Source: Psychrobacter glacincola
GTDB lineage: Bacteria > Pseudomonadota > Gammaproteobacteria > Pseudomonadales > Moraxellaceae
Reading direction: 5' to 3'
DNA: 64,000 nt
Assembly: GCF_904846075.1 (NCBI RefSeq)
Contig: NZ_CAJGZH010000001.1
Span: 992,001 to 1,056,000 of the forward strand
A program made the position numbers and the translations under genes. Shown piece by piece: positions 1-9,949 of this stretch; within the stretch, counting starts at the first letter, position 1; every line of letters starts with the position of its first letter. The notes under the pieces were generated by a model, which made no database searches, was not told the origin of the DNA, and worked only from the letters and a program-made list of their open reading frames with translations.

Positions 1-999
1 ATCGGCTATGCCCGTATTATCGATTCACCGACCAGTACCTTTAATGCCATTGCACCAAATAAACTACAAATCCTGATGCTGACCACATTGATAGGCATGA
101 TGTTTGGGGTGATGCTGGTGCTCTTGAAGAACCTTGTTAGAAATGTCGTAAAAGATCCAGAGCATTTAGAGGTCACAACGGGCATCCCTGTCATCGCAAC
201 GATTCCACGCTCACCCTTACTGTCGAGGTTGAGTAAAAAGAAGAATACCACCCCTCGCATACTCGCTCATGTTGATCACAGTAGTTTGAGTTATGAGGCG
301 ATCAAAAGCTTAAGAACCAATTTGATGTTTGGTATGCCAATGGGGACAGCGGTCGGGCAGCCCGCGCAAGTCATATTGATTACTGGGGAGAGCCCTGGTG
401 TCGGCAAGTCGTTTATCGCTGCCAATTTATCAGAGGTATTTGCCCAGCTCAACAAAAAAGTCTTGGTCATCGATGGTGACATGCGTTTAGGTGAGCTGCA
501 TAAAATGTTTAATATGAGCCAACATGATGGTCTTGCCGATTATTTGTTGCAGGATAAAAAGCATTTTTCTCCGATTGATGGTACTCGATCAGACAGTGAG
601 GTTCCTAGCTTAGGGGTCGAAAGCTTTATTCATCCCACTGGTATGGAGTTGATTGATTTCATACCGCGCGGACGGCAGCCGCATAACCCCACCTCCTTAT
701 TGATGGGCGAAAAATTCAATCATTTGATGGCAGAATTAAAAACTCAATACGATTATATTGTCATCGACTCACCCCCGATATTGGCGGCGTCAGATGCTAT
801 GGTACTTGCGCAACATGCAGACAAAGTGCTTATCGTCACGAAGTTTAATCATTCAATAGAAGGGCAACTGGTTTATGCGATCAAGCAAATGAATAAAGCC
901 AATGTACAAGTAGATGGCATTATTCTCAATGATGTACAGCAGGGTCTTATGGATAAATATAGCTATCATTATCATTATGCCTATGGAGATAACCACTAG
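1..999 (+). CDS. wzc: Wzc-like tyrosine autokinase (5' end outside window)
   Basis: This is the C-terminal part of an inner-membrane BY-kinase that controls polymerisation and export of capsule or exopolysaccharide. The frame is open from base 1, so the gene starts upstream; about 332 codons are present. The fragment begins at the end of the Wzz-like periplasmic domain. A membrane segment follows at about fragment residues 24-44, then the cytoplasmic kinase with Walker A (GESPGVGKS), Walker A' (VLVIDGDMR) and Walker B (YIVIDSPP). The tail has five closely spaced tyrosines (YSYHYHYAY), the usual autophosphorylation cluster. By family precedent the Wza channel and Wzb phosphatase would lie upstream. 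The gene heads a same-strand polysaccharide cluster. Family assignment is secure; the exact polymer is unknown. Confidence 0.93.
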   Translation: MGYARIIDSPTSTFNAIAPNKLQILMLTTLIGMMFGVMLVLLKNLVRNVVKDPEHLEVTTGIPVIATIPRSPLLSRLSKKKNTTPRILAHVDHSSLSYEAIKSLRTNLMFGMPMGTAVGQPAQVILITGESPGVGKSFIAANLSEVFAQLNKKVLVIDGDMRLGELHKMFNMSQHDGLADYLLQDKKHFSPIDGTRSDSEVPSLGVESFIHPTGMELIDFIPRGRQPHNPTSLLMGEKFNHLMAELKTQYDYIVIDSPPILAASDAMVLAQHADKVLIVTKFNHSIEGQLVYAIKQMNKANVQVDGIILNDVQQGLMDKYSYHYHYAYGDNH

Positions 1000-1048
1000 T
1001 TTGCGTGGTAGTCGCTTATAAGCAAACCAACTTAATTGGGTGGATATT

Positions 1049-3050
1049 ATGTTGATAAAAACAGAGTCAAACAATGCTTATCAATCGTCCAGTGGTTTTA
1101 ATCAATGGTCGAAGCGTGTGGCTCTGTATTTATTGTCATTACCACGCCTGACTAAAAGCACCCTCTTATTTAGTATAGATTTTGCTATGTCGATCTTTTG
1201 CCTATTATTGGCATTGATGCTACGACAAGGGTATGTGGCCTCTCATATCAGTCTTGCAGCGTTGGCTTTTTATGCATTCGTGCCGGTTGCTAGCTTATAT
1301 CTTATTGGTTTTTATCGAAGCGCCTCTCGAGGGTTTTTTGATGCAGTGATGGGTCGTGTGCTGCAACTGTTTTTTTTACTTATTATTGTTTATCAAGTCA
1401 TCATTTATTTGAGTCCATCAGCGACGATACCGCGCTCAGCCCCCGTTATATTTTTATTTCTATTTTTTATTTGGCTGTGGAATAGTAGGCTCATGATACG
1501 CGCGTTACTGAAACGTCTACAGGGTGCAGGTCAAAGCCGTCGTCCAGATGCCTGTTGTGACAACGTGATTATTTATGGTGCAGGAGAAGCTGGTAGAGAG
1601 TTGCTAGAAAGTTTGAGACATTCTTATCAGTACAATGTAGTGGCGTATATCGATGATGACCCGCAGCTTACTGGGGCTTATTTACATGGCAAACAAATAT
1701 ATGCAGCTCACGCTTCCGTGGTTGATAGAAAAACTCAATGTGGCGCAGGTGATTTTAGCCATGCCCTCTATGAGCCGTGCTCGTAAAAAACAGATTATGG
1801 ACAGTCTGTCAGGTATATCCGTTAAGATAAAAGACTTGCCAAGCTTACGTGAGCTTGCTGATGAGATAGTAACCGTCAGTCATATACGACCCGTTGACAT
1901 ACTAGATGTGCTCGAACGAGAAACGGTCGAACCTGTTGCGGAGTTGCTACAAAAAAACATCACGGGCAAAAACGTTCTCGTTACTGGGGCAGGTGGTTCA
2001 ATCGGTAGTGAGCTGTGTCGGCAAATCATCAAAAATAAGCCTAAATGCTTGGTGCTATATGAACAGTCTGAGTATGCTTTATACACCATAGATCAAGAAC
2101 TTGGTAATCTAAAAACAGCGAATGCTGATTATCAACATATTGAGATTATTAGCATTATCGGCAGTGTCAGTAACGAAAAAAAATTAATCAATATATTCGA
2201 AAAAAACCATATAAAAACGATTTATCACGCTGCAGCCTATAAGCATGTGCCTATTGTTGAGTCCAATCCCTTTGAGGGCACCATCAATAATACCAAAGGC
2301 ACCTACCATTGTGCCCGTGCTGCGATACAGGCTCGCGTTGAGACTTTTGTGCTGATTTCTACTGACAAAGCTGTGCGACCTACCAATGTCATGGGGGCGT
2401 CCAAACGCTTGGCTGAGCTGGTCTGCCAAGGATTGAGCCAAAGTAATAGTCAGACTTGTTTTAGCATGGTGCGTTTTGGCAATGTTTTAGGGTCATCAGG
2501 CTCTGTGGTGCCGTTATTTACCAAACAGATTGAGCAAGGCGGTCCGATCACCATCACCCATCCAGACATCACGCGCTATTTTATGACGATTCCAGAAGCG
2601 GCCAGTTTGGTTATTCAGGCAGGTGCGATGGCATTCGGTGGTGAAGTATTTGTACTTGATATGGGCGCGCCCGTCAAAATTGTTGATCTGGCAAAACGTA
2701 TGATTCGTTTGACAGGTTGTGAGCTAAAAGATGATAGCAATCCCAATGGCGATATCGAAATCGTATTTACTGGCTTGAGACCGGGTGAAAAGCTATACGA
2801 GGAGTTAATCATTGGTGAAGACAATATCGAACCTACTTTTCATCCATTGATTATGCAAGCAATGGAGCACAGCTTTCCTTTGCAAGATATCGAAAATATT
2901 TTATTTGAATTTGCAGAAAAAGCAAAGCAGCAGGATGTGGTCTGGCTGAAAACACAGTTTAAGTTTTTTGTCGAAGGTTACCGAGAAGGATCTGATAAAG
3001 ATGTCGAGGTAGAGAAAGTAGATACCACATTGACCAATGAAATGGGTTAA
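1049..3050 (+). pseudogene. WbpM/PglF/CapD-type UDP-GlcNAc 4,6-dehydratase, frameshifted
   Basis: The intact family makes UDP-2-acetamido-4-keto-2,4,6-trideoxyhexose, the first step to bacillosamine, QuiNAc or FucNAc sugars. Here the gene is in two frames. The first half (to 1786) has membrane helices and a nucleotide-binding domain ending in VVAYIDDDPQL. The second half is open in the next frame, joining at about 1703-1713, and carries the SDR domain: TGAGGSIG, STDKAVRPTNVMGASKR with the SMK-type catalytic residues, and RPGEKLYEEL. Joined, the two make about 667 residues, the normal family length. A net +1 or -2 change explains the shift; no homopolymer lies there. I prefer ATG 1049 over GTG 1040 because GGTGGA sits just upstream of it. 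ATG 1761, eight bases after AGGTGA, could restart a soluble catalytic half. Whether this is decay, sequencing error or a split active gene is undecided. Confidence 0.8.
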
Positions 3051-3116
3051 TAGAGAGAGGCGCGCTATCATAAATTCCTTACAAGTTCTGTGAGTCACTA
3101 AATTGGACAATATGTC

Positions 3117-4433
3117 ATGAGCTCTGGAGTATTTTCATCGATACAGAGCACAATAAACAGGTTGAAAACCAGTCACTTTGTGCGAGATGTGGTCATGGTC
3201 GGTGGCGGGATTGCTGCTGGACAGGCCATCGCCATGATTTTTATGCCATTTCTCACCAGACTGTACAGGCCTGAGGATTTCGGTATTGCTGCTGCCTTTA
3301 CTGCTATCGTCAGCATTATTACGCCGATTGCCACTATGGGCTATGCAAATGCAATCGTGATGCCAGACAGTGACGAGGATGCTGCGGCAATTGCTCGATT
3401 GTCTATATTGCTCAGTGTGGTTATAGCTGTCCTCTCATTCATTGTTGTCTATGTCGGCAAGTTTCATTTGGCAAGTTGGATGGGTATGGAAAGCACGCCA
3501 AACATGCTATATCTCATACCATTAACGCTATTAGTCGGTGCTTTTCTTTCTGTCGCTGATCAGTCTGCTATTAGGGTGGGCTTATTTAAAGCGAAAGCTC
3601 GGGCTTATGTGGAAAGCAAGTTTTTAACAGATAGCAGTAAGCTGATAGGCGGTATGCTAGCACCTTCAGGGATGTTACTTATTTTATTGACGATAGCAGG
3701 GCAGCTCACAAACTTTATCATGCAGATGCTTCGTGTACCTAGAGTAGGTGTATTAAATGTCCGTCATTGGTTTGGCACTGAGGGTATTCGACATGCCGCC
3801 AGATCGCAGCGTGATTTTGCGATATATCGTATGCCACAAAGTATCCTGAATGCGGCTTCAGTAGGGTTGCCAACTATCTTGTTAGCGTCATTATTTAGTG
3901 CCTCTTCTGCAGGGCAGTATTCGTTGGCTGTTCTTGTGCTTGGTGCACCCGCGATGCTGTTAGGTCAGGCGGTTGGAGAGGTCTTCTATCCTAAAATTAC
4001 GCGTGCCATCATAGCAAATTCACCTGAGGCTTATCAATTTTTATTAAAAGTAACGTTGATTTTATTAGTGGTTGGTATTGTGCCATTCGGTACGGTGTTC
4101 GTTTTTGGCGATTATCTTTTTTCTTTAGTGTTCGGTGCAGAGTGGGCATTAGCAGGTAGTTATTCGCAGTGGCTGTCTATTTGGCTTTTGACCAGCTTAG
4201 TGTCTGGTGCGAGTACTGCGGCATTGCCAGCATTACGTTTACAGCGATTCCTTTTGATTCGAGAAGTGTTTGCAGTGGTATTTCGTGCTGCAGCGCTGTA
4301 TGTAGGTTTTTACGTTTTTGAGTCAGATATGATAGCCATTGCCCTTTTCTCATTTGTTGGGGTTTTGCTCAGTTTATCTATCATTTATGTCGCTTTTCGG
4401 CGTCTTGTTCATATCGATGAAGTGGAGCAGTAG
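3117..4433 (+). CDS. wzx: Wzx-type polysaccharide flippase (MOP superfamily)
   Basis: Predicted multi-spanning inner-membrane protein of 438 residues that flips undecaprenyl-diphosphate-linked repeat units to the periplasm. The sequence is almost entirely alternating hydrophobic helices. It has the N-terminal pattern GGGIAAGQAIAMIFMPFLTR followed by LYRPEDFG, typical of polysaccharide biosynthesis proteins of the MATE/MOP fold. It follows the dehydratase gene by 66 bases and precedes the glycosyltransferases, the usual position in Wzx/Wzy loci. Wzx proteins diverge with their substrate, so the sugar specificity cannot be read. The family call is strong. Confidence 0.88.
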   Translation: MSSGVFSSIQSTINRLKTSHFVRDVVMVGGGIAAGQAIAMIFMPFLTRLYRPEDFGIAAAFTAIVSIITPIATMGYANAIVMPDSDEDAAAIARLSILLSVVIAVLSFIVVYVGKFHLASWMGMESTPNMLYLIPLTLLVGAFLSVADQSAIRVGLFKAKARAYVESKFLTDSSKLIGGMLAPSGMLLILLTIAGQLTNFIMQMLRVPRVGVLNVRHWFGTEGIRHAARSQRDFAIYRMPQSILNAASVGLPTILLASLFSASSAGQYSLAVLVLGAPAMLLGQAVGEVFYPKITRAIIANSPEAYQFLLKVTLILLVVGIVPFGTVFVFGDYLFSLVFGAEWALAGSYSQWLSIWLLTSLVSGASTAALPALRLQRFLLIREVFAVVFRAAALYVGFYVFESDMIAIALFSFVGVLLSLSIIYVAFRRLVHIDEVEQ

Positions 4434-4502
4434 GTACATTTTTTGACTGCTTTGAATGTCACAAAGGATATGTATAAGAAGTCTCAACTTGAGAGGCTCA
4501 CT

Positions 4503-5519
4503 ATGATTTCAGTTATTATCGCCGCATTCAATGCCGCTGCTACTATTGATCGTTGTATTAATAGTATTGACGTTGCGAAAAAGAATCACGACATTGAGCT
4601 GATAGTCATTGACGATGGCTCTAAAGATCATACTGCTAGCCTATTGCATAGCTGGGCGAGTGCTAGGTCATGGATTACGGTGAAATCTCAAAAAAATGGT
4701 GGCGTGGCAGAGGCTCGTAATACTGGGCTCGATATCGCAACCGGCAATTACATCGTTTTTATAGATGCGGATGACACCATTGATGATTGGTATTTTGATT
4801 TTGTCTTTGAAAAAGCTGTAGATCGAGATGTCGAGATGTTGGCATTTGGTCATAAACGCATGATGCTGGATGGCTCTGTTATTGAGCGTCCTAATAGTGC
4901 GGCAGAGTACTCACGGCAAGATATCGAAATGCTACAACTGAGAGTGACAGAGAATAGACATATATATTGGTACGCCTGCACCAAGGTGTATAGCAAAAAT
5001 TTAATTGCAGAGCTGCGTTTCGATAGCGACGTCAAATTTGGTGAGGATGGTATTTTTAATATCGCATGTCTAAGCAAAGCGAATCGTTTATCGGTGCTGC
5101 CAGACTGTCCATACAACTACTATGAAAATGCGACCTCTATAACAAGCTCACAATATAAATCAGGGCTTTTGGAATCCATTGAAGCGGACTATACAGCCAG
5201 AGTCAGGATACATGATTGGTCGATCAGTGCTACTGAGAAGCAAGTGCTATTATCGGACTTTGCTCGTAGTTATGTTGAGCATATGCTGCCATATTTACTC
5301 AATAATTTAGCGCATATAGATATGAAAAAGCGTCGTGCAGAGCTGGTTAAAATACGCCAGTCTTTCGTTTATCAGAACTGTTTGCCGCATTATTATCAAC
5401 GGCATCCTGCACGTGGCATTCGTGTATTGATTTTATGTTTTTCACGGCGTTGGTATGTTATGACGCTGGTTTTTCTTCAACTGTCTTGGTCTAAAGAAAA
5501 GGTGAAAAAATATGCTTAA
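4503..5519 (+). CDS. Family 2 glycosyltransferase
   Basis: Cytoplasmic GT-A fold glycosyltransferase of 338 residues, predicted to add one sugar to the lipid-linked repeat unit. The N-terminus MISVIIAAFNAAATIDRCI is the standard GT2 opening. VIDDGSKD follows, then the metal-binding DAD motif in VFIDADDTIDDW. Upstream in-frame TTG (4443) and ATG (4470) codons exist. I chose ATG 4503 because GAGAGG lies six bases ahead and the GT2 fold starts there. A C-terminal hydrophobic or basic stretch may associate with the membrane. The stop overlaps the start of the next gene by eight bases, suggesting translational coupling. Donor and acceptor are unknown. Confidence 0.88.
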   Translation: MISVIIAAFNAAATIDRCINSIDVAKKNHDIELIVIDDGSKDHTASLLHSWASARSWITVKSQKNGGVAEARNTGLDIATGNYIVFIDADDTIDDWYFDFVFEKAVDRDVEMLAFGHKRMMLDGSVIERPNSAAEYSRQDIEMLQLRVTENRHIYWYACTKVYSKNLIAELRFDSDVKFGEDGIFNIACLSKANRLSVLPDCPYNYYENATSITSSQYKSGLLESIEADYTARVRIHDWSISATEKQVLLSDFARSYVEHMLPYLLNNLAHIDMKKRRAELVKIRQSFVYQNCLPHYYQRHPARGIRVLILCFSRRWYVMTLVFLQLSWSKEKVKKYA

Positions 5520-6702
5520 TATTGATTTGTTGCCTCAGCCTTTACGCAGTGATGAAAAGGGTCAAAAGCGCTGTTGTTTGCTGCAACAGACAACAGCTAG
5601 CGGGCAAATGACTGAGAAGGCATTGTGGTTTGTATATCCAGCGAACTTGCCAATGCCAGAAGACGATGATTGTGATGCTTATTTACTGGCCACATTGTTG
5701 CCCGCGATGCAGATGCGAGCAGCCATTCATGTGCATGGTAGCGTGTCGCATGAGCTATTAGCCAACCTGACAGAGCTACAGTATGTTTGGAATAAGTGGT
5801 TGCCAGAGCGTTATTTTTTGATTGATATAGAAGTGGATCGTATAAGAGAACAAGACTGCCATATAGATGGTGCGATTGCTGCATTTTCTGGTGGCGTTGA
5901 TGCTCAGTTTACCGCTTATCGTCATGCGACAGGCAGAGCAGGATACGCCACACGAAATATTAAAGCAGGGGTTTTTGTGCATGGCTTTGATATACCATTA
6001 GATGATACGGAAGGATTTGCTGGCGCGGCAAAAACAGCGACAAAAGTACTTGCAGATATCAATATCGATTTGATCATTGTGAAAACAAATATTCGGGGAC
6101 TTTGGGACATCAACTGGGAAGACTATCATGCTGCTGCTATCGCTTCAGTATTATGCGGATTGAAACGATATGCAGGAATTGGGCTCATTGGTAGTGGTGA
6201 TTCTTATGATGTATTAATTAGTCCTTGGGGCTCACACCCCATCACTGACCCGCTGCTAAGTTCTGGCGACTTTAGACTCATTCATGATGGCGCAGGGTTT
6301 AGTCGGTCAGAGAAGCTTCAAGCGCTTGCAGAATGGCCATTGGGTATAGAGAATTTACGTGTCTGTTGGGCTGGAGATAAGCATGATAGTAACTGCGGTC
6401 GCTGTGAGAAATGTGTTAGGACGCGTCTCAACTTTTTGGTTGCAGGTATAGATAACCCTCAATGTTTTAGCGAGCCCATGGACTCATCACTTTTTAAATC
6501 AATGGCTCTAAAGGGCAGGGCTGTTAGCATAGATTGGAAGTTAATTCGTCATGAGATGATTAAAACAGGTAGAGGTCTTGAATGGCTGCCATACATTGAA
6601 AAAGCACTCAAACGTAAACCGCCTCCTAACTTGAATAGATTGTTTCCTGTTGGCTCAAGGCGTCGTATGTGGGTGAAAAAGCTGTTAATGAGAAACGAAT
6701 AA
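5512..6702 (+). CDS. PP-loop ATPase-like protein of polysaccharide locus, function unknown
   Basis: A 396-residue soluble protein that I do not recognise as a named family. The centre carries a PP-loop-like signature, FSGGVDAQF (S126-D130), similar to the SGGxDS motif of ATP pyrophosphatases such as QueC, asparagine synthase and N-acetyl-sugar amidotransferases (WbpG). Near the C-terminus is a cysteine cluster CGRCEKC (C295, C298, C301) followed by VRTRLNFLVAG. A CxxCxxC cluster at this place is reminiscent of the zinc site of QueC-like proteins. It overlaps the upstream glycosyltransferase and precedes a pyruvyltransferase by 13 bases, so it probably modifies a sugar or amino-sugar of the repeat unit by adenylation. 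That role is inferred from motif and context only. Confidence 0.6.
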   Translation: MLNIDLLPQPLRSDEKGQKRCCLLQQTTASGQMTEKALWFVYPANLPMPEDDDCDAYLLATLLPAMQMRAAIHVHGSVSHELLANLTELQYVWNKWLPERYFLIDIEVDRIREQDCHIDGAIAAFSGGVDAQFTAYRHATGRAGYATRNIKAGVFVHGFDIPLDDTEGFAGAAKTATKVLADINIDLIIVKTNIRGLWDINWEDYHAAAIASVLCGLKRYAGIGLIGSGDSYDVLISPWGSHPITDPLLSSGDFRLIHDGAGFSRSEKLQALAEWPLGIENLRVCWAGDKHDSNCGRCEKCVRTRLNFLVAGIDNPQCFSEPMDSSLFKSMALKGRAVSIDWKLIRHEMIKTGRGLEWLPYIEKALKRKPPPNLNRLFPVGSRRRMWVKKLLMRNE

Positions 6703-6715
6703 GGGAGCATTAAAA

Positions 6716-7798
6716 ATGAATATTGCTGCTATAAAAAAGCTCATTCCGCTCAGATTAAAAAAACACTTGGCCGCTTATATGGGGGCGAGAGGTTTACCGT
6801 TACCAACTGGTAAACGGTGCTTTATTTTTCTTGCTGCTGACTATGGCAATATTGGTGATATTGCTATTTCTCACGCGCAAAAGCAGTATTTGCAACGTGT
6901 GCTGACGGATTATGACGTTGTTAGTGTTGCTATCAGTCAAACCAGATTTGTGCTCAATTCAATTAAACAGCAAATAAAAGAGACGGATATCGTCACTATC
7001 ATCGGCGGCGGTAATATGGGTGGCACGTATCCTGATATTGAGGAGCTGCGCCAATTAGTCATCAAGTCATTTCCTGCCAATCGAATCGTTTGTTTTCCTC
7101 AGACACTAGATTGGAATGATTCTATTCAATCTAAACGTGCCTTGCAGCGTATTGTAAACGTCTACGCCAAGCATCCAGATATACATGTTTTTGCCAGAGA
7201 GTCGATAACAGCGGCAAAACTCATCGAGCTTTTTGCTGAGTACAGTAATGTGCATATTGGTCTCGTACCAGATATTGTGATGAGCGCGAATGCAACAGTG
7301 CTGGGTACGACAGATTGCTTAGCGCCTTCAGGTATTTTGCGCTGCTTACGAGATGACAAAGAAGCCGCACTATCAGCTGAGCAATACGCCATGATAGACA
7401 AAGCCTTGGCAGATACTGGCTATCAGATTGAAAAGACCGATACACATGCTGGTGGTTCGCAACTCGATGAAGCACATTGCACAAAATTACTGACTGACAA
7501 GCTTAGTCAGTTTCGTGCTGCAAAATTGGTCGTGACTGACCGGCTGCACGGCATGATTTTATGTTTGCTATCGGGTACGCCGTGCTTGGTACTCCCGAAC
7601 TCCAATCATAAGATAAGACAGACGCAGTTGGACTGCTTAGGCGGTCATCCAAGGCTGGTGTTTTTAGAGTTGGATGAGATTGCTGATATTGCAACATTCA
7701 TCGATAGCCTCCTGTCCCTGCCTCACGGTACGATGGATGAGTCTCCAGTTGATATAGCTGAGTATGATGACCTAAAAAAAGCGCTAGTAGCGATATGA
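6716..7798 (+). CDS. Polysaccharide pyruvyltransferase family protein
   Basis: A 360-residue protein of the PS_pyruv_trans family (as in Bacillus EpsI/EpsO and CsaB), which transfers pyruvate from phosphoenolpyruvate to a sugar as a ketal. Visible family marks are the N-terminal AADYGNIGDIAISHAQ, the glycine-rich TIIGGGNMGGTYPD, and the C-terminal VVTDRLHGMILCLLSGTP, which resembles a GT-B nucleotide-site histidine/glycine loop. The start ATG follows GGGAG at 6702-6706. It shares an ATGA overlap with the next glycosyltransferase gene. The protein would add acidic pyruvate groups to the capsule or exopolysaccharide. The acceptor sugar cannot be inferred. Confidence 0.87.
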   Translation: MNIAAIKKLIPLRLKKHLAAYMGARGLPLPTGKRCFIFLAADYGNIGDIAISHAQKQYLQRVLTDYDVVSVAISQTRFVLNSIKQQIKETDIVTIIGGGNMGGTYPDIEELRQLVIKSFPANRIVCFPQTLDWNDSIQSKRALQRIVNVYAKHPDIHVFARESITAAKLIELFAEYSNVHIGLVPDIVMSANATVLGTTDCLAPSGILRCLRDDKEAALSAEQYAMIDKALADTGYQIEKTDTHAGGSQLDEAHCTKLLTDKLSQFRAAKLVVTDRLHGMILCLLSGTPCLVLPNSNHKIRQTQLDCLGGHPRLVFLELDEIADIATFIDSLLSLPHGTMDESPVDIAEYDDLKKALVAI

Positions 7799-8808
7799 CG
7801 ACTATCGAAACGCCATTAGTGAGTGTCATCGTACCAGTGTATAACGTTGCGTCATATATCGATGCTTGCTTGGCATCCATCAAGCAGCAGACTTATCAGA
7901 ATATTGAAATTATCGTTGTAGAAGATTGCTCCACTGATGATTCAAAACAAGCACTTGCGTCACATCTCATAGATGAGCGCATCAAAGTCATTCAGCATCA
8001 TGAAAACAGCGGTCTTTCTGCGGCTCGTAATACTGGTATCAAGTCTGCGATAGGCAAATACATGATGTTCGTTGATTCTGATGACATTATAGACACTCGC
8101 TTGGTGGCAGCGTGTGTGGATTGTGCGCTCACCACGAATGCAGAGGTCGTGACGTATGGCTTTACACCGTTCAAAGATGGTATCACGGAGACAGATCTAC
8201 CGTATCCCGCTAGCAATTTAGCATTTGAGGCAACCGAAATAGACGGCTCATATTTTAGCTTACCGCATTTTGCATGGCTCAAATTTATTAAATCTAGCGC
8301 AGTGCGGTCTGCCTCGTTACAGTTCCCAGTGGGTCTGTACTACGAAGACTGGCCTTTTCATTGGCATCTTGGCTTGGCTACTAATATTAAGTATCACCTG
8401 CCCATTGATTTTTATCTATACAGACAGCGTGGCACGTCGATCACAGGGTCAACAGATAAAAAACTATTAGACCTTTTCGTTATCCACGCAGAAGTCATCA
8501 GTTTAGTAGAGGACTATCAAGCGGATGAGGTTAAAAAAACACTCGCCAATAAAATTAAACAAAGTCATTGGAGTATCCTTACTCGTATAGATAATGACTA
8601 TTTAGCAGCTGCATTGGCACAAGCTAAAAAAGCAGATAAAACGTTACGACTAAAAGGTTATAAGAGCGATTTGACCGTAAGAAATATGATGATTAGTAAT
8701 ATCGTACGTATGCCGACGCAAGTTGCCTTTCTGATGTTACAGGTGCTTCGTCAAGCGCTAGACAAAAGAGCAAGGGTTAAAAGTCAAGAGAAAACAGATC
8801 CAGAATAG
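7795..8808 (+). CDS. Family 2 glycosyltransferase
   Basis: GT-A glycosyltransferase of 337 residues. The N-terminal PLVSVIVPVYNVASYIDACL, then EDCSTDDS, SAARNTGI and the FVDSDDIID metal-binding motif are all typical of the EpsJ/EpsH-like GT2 group. Its start codon overlaps the pyruvyltransferase stop as ATGA, so translation is probably coupled. The C-terminal third is basic and lysine-rich, which could help membrane contact. It probably acts on the undecaprenyl-linked oligosaccharide in the cytoplasm. The specific linkage is not predictable from sequence. Confidence 0.9.
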   Translation: MTTIETPLVSVIVPVYNVASYIDACLASIKQQTYQNIEIIVVEDCSTDDSKQALASHLIDERIKVIQHHENSGLSAARNTGIKSAIGKYMMFVDSDDIIDTRLVAACVDCALTTNAEVVTYGFTPFKDGITETDLPYPASNLAFEATEIDGSYFSLPHFAWLKFIKSSAVRSASLQFPVGLYYEDWPFHWHLGLATNIKYHLPIDFYLYRQRGTSITGSTDKKLLDLFVIHAEVISLVEDYQADEVKKTLANKIKQSHWSILTRIDNDYLAAALAQAKKADKTLRLKGYKSDLTVRNMMISNIVRMPTQVAFLMLQVLRQALDKRARVKSQEKTDPE

Positions 8809-8854
8809 TTTTGAAAAATACGTTTGGTTTTATGGCTTCTTAATAGGTAAAGAG

Positions 8855-9949
8855 ATGACTATTCAGAGAGTGCTACACATCGTGGGAAAAATGGATCGGG
8901 CTGGGGCAGAGACCATGCTTATGAATCTATATCGTCATATAGATCATAGCCAGATTCAGTTTGATTTTATCACTTTTACCGACGAGGTCGGTGACTATGA
9001 TGCTGAAATAATAGCGCTGGGCGGTAGGATTATACCGATTTTAGCGGATCATTCATTAGCGCGTATGTGGAAGCTTAAAAACTTCCTTAAACAACACCCT
9101 GACTATCAAATCATTCATGCTCACATGCTATTAAACAATGCTTTTCATCTGCTGGCTGCTAAAGGTGCTGGCGTGCCGCATCGCATTTCACATTCTCATA
9201 GCACCAGTAATGGTAAAACCAATGTTGTTAAAAAAATATATGAACAGTGGGCGTTCATTACCAATCGTAAATTGGCCACAGATAAAATGAGTTGCGGTGA
9301 ACAAGCAGCAAATTACCTATTTGGCAGCATAAAAGACGTGTGGCTATTGCCCAATGCTGTTGACATACAGCAGATGATGACAGTCGCTAACCAATCAAGA
9401 CAGTATATCGGTAAAGAATTTGGCGATGAGGGGCTAAAAATCATCCAAGTTGGTCGTCTAAATGAGGTTAAAAACCATCAGTTTTCTTTAGAGATCGCTG
9501 AGCAGTTAAAAAAACGTCAAGTCGCTTTTACCTTATATATTGTCGGACAAGGTTCATTGGATATGAGGCTCAGACAACAAGTAGCAGATAAGTCACTCCT
9601 AGATACGGTCAAGTTTTTGGGGATGCGTACGGATATCACAGAATTAATGGCCAGCGCCGACTATATGATCATGCCTTCGTTGCACGAGGGTTTCCCTGTC
9701 GTCTTGGTCGAGAGCCAAACAGTTGGGTTAAAGGCATTGGTTTCTGACCAAGTATCACCTGAAGTAGATTTAGGACTTGGATTAGTACAGTTTTTACCAA
9801 TTCACTCAGCCGAGGATTGGGTTGATTGCTTATTAGCGTCTAAACAGCCAGAGCCCAACGAAAAAGACATAACCGCAGCGCTGAATTTATATGGATTTAG
9901 TGCTGCTACCAACGCGCAAATACTAATGCAAAAGTACTTGAGTATGTGA
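8855..9949 (+). CDS. Family 4 glycosyltransferase (EpsF-like)
   Basis: GT-B glycosyltransferase of 364 residues. The N-terminal VLHIVGKMDRAGAETMLMNL is the acceptor-domain opening of EpsF-like enzymes. The C-terminal donor domain shows IQVGRLNEVKNH, a GQGSL loop and the EX7E motif in PSLHEGFPVVLVESQ. The start has AAAGAG a few bases upstream. It follows the GT2 gene by 46 bases and is separated from the polymerase gene by a 187-base gap. It adds one sugar from a nucleotide donor to the lipid-linked repeat unit; the donor is unknown. Confidence 0.9.
   Translation: MTIQRVLHIVGKMDRAGAETMLMNLYRHIDHSQIQFDFITFTDEVGDYDAEIIALGGRIIPILADHSLARMWKLKNFLKQHPDYQIIHAHMLLNNAFHLLAAKGAGVPHRISHSHSTSNGKTNVVKKIYEQWAFITNRKLATDKMSCGEQAANYLFGSIKDVWLLPNAVDIQQMMTVANQSRQYIGKEFGDEGLKIIQVGRLNEVKNHQFSLEIAEQLKKRQVAFTLYIVGQGSLDMRLRQQVADKSLLDTVKFLGMRTDITELMASADYMIMPSLHEGFPVVLVESQTVGLKALVSDQVSPEVDLGLGLVQFLPIHSAEDWVDCLLASKQPEPNEKDITAALNLYGFSAATNAQILMQKYLSM

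Noticed and set aside
1653..3050. Independent 465-codon dehydratase gene
   Set aside because: Its first about 20 codons are an out-of-frame reading of the upstream half; treated as part of one frameshifted gene.
5512..6702. Assignment as QueC or WbpG
   Set aside because: Only the PP-loop and the cysteine cluster are shared; the rest does not fit either family by eye.
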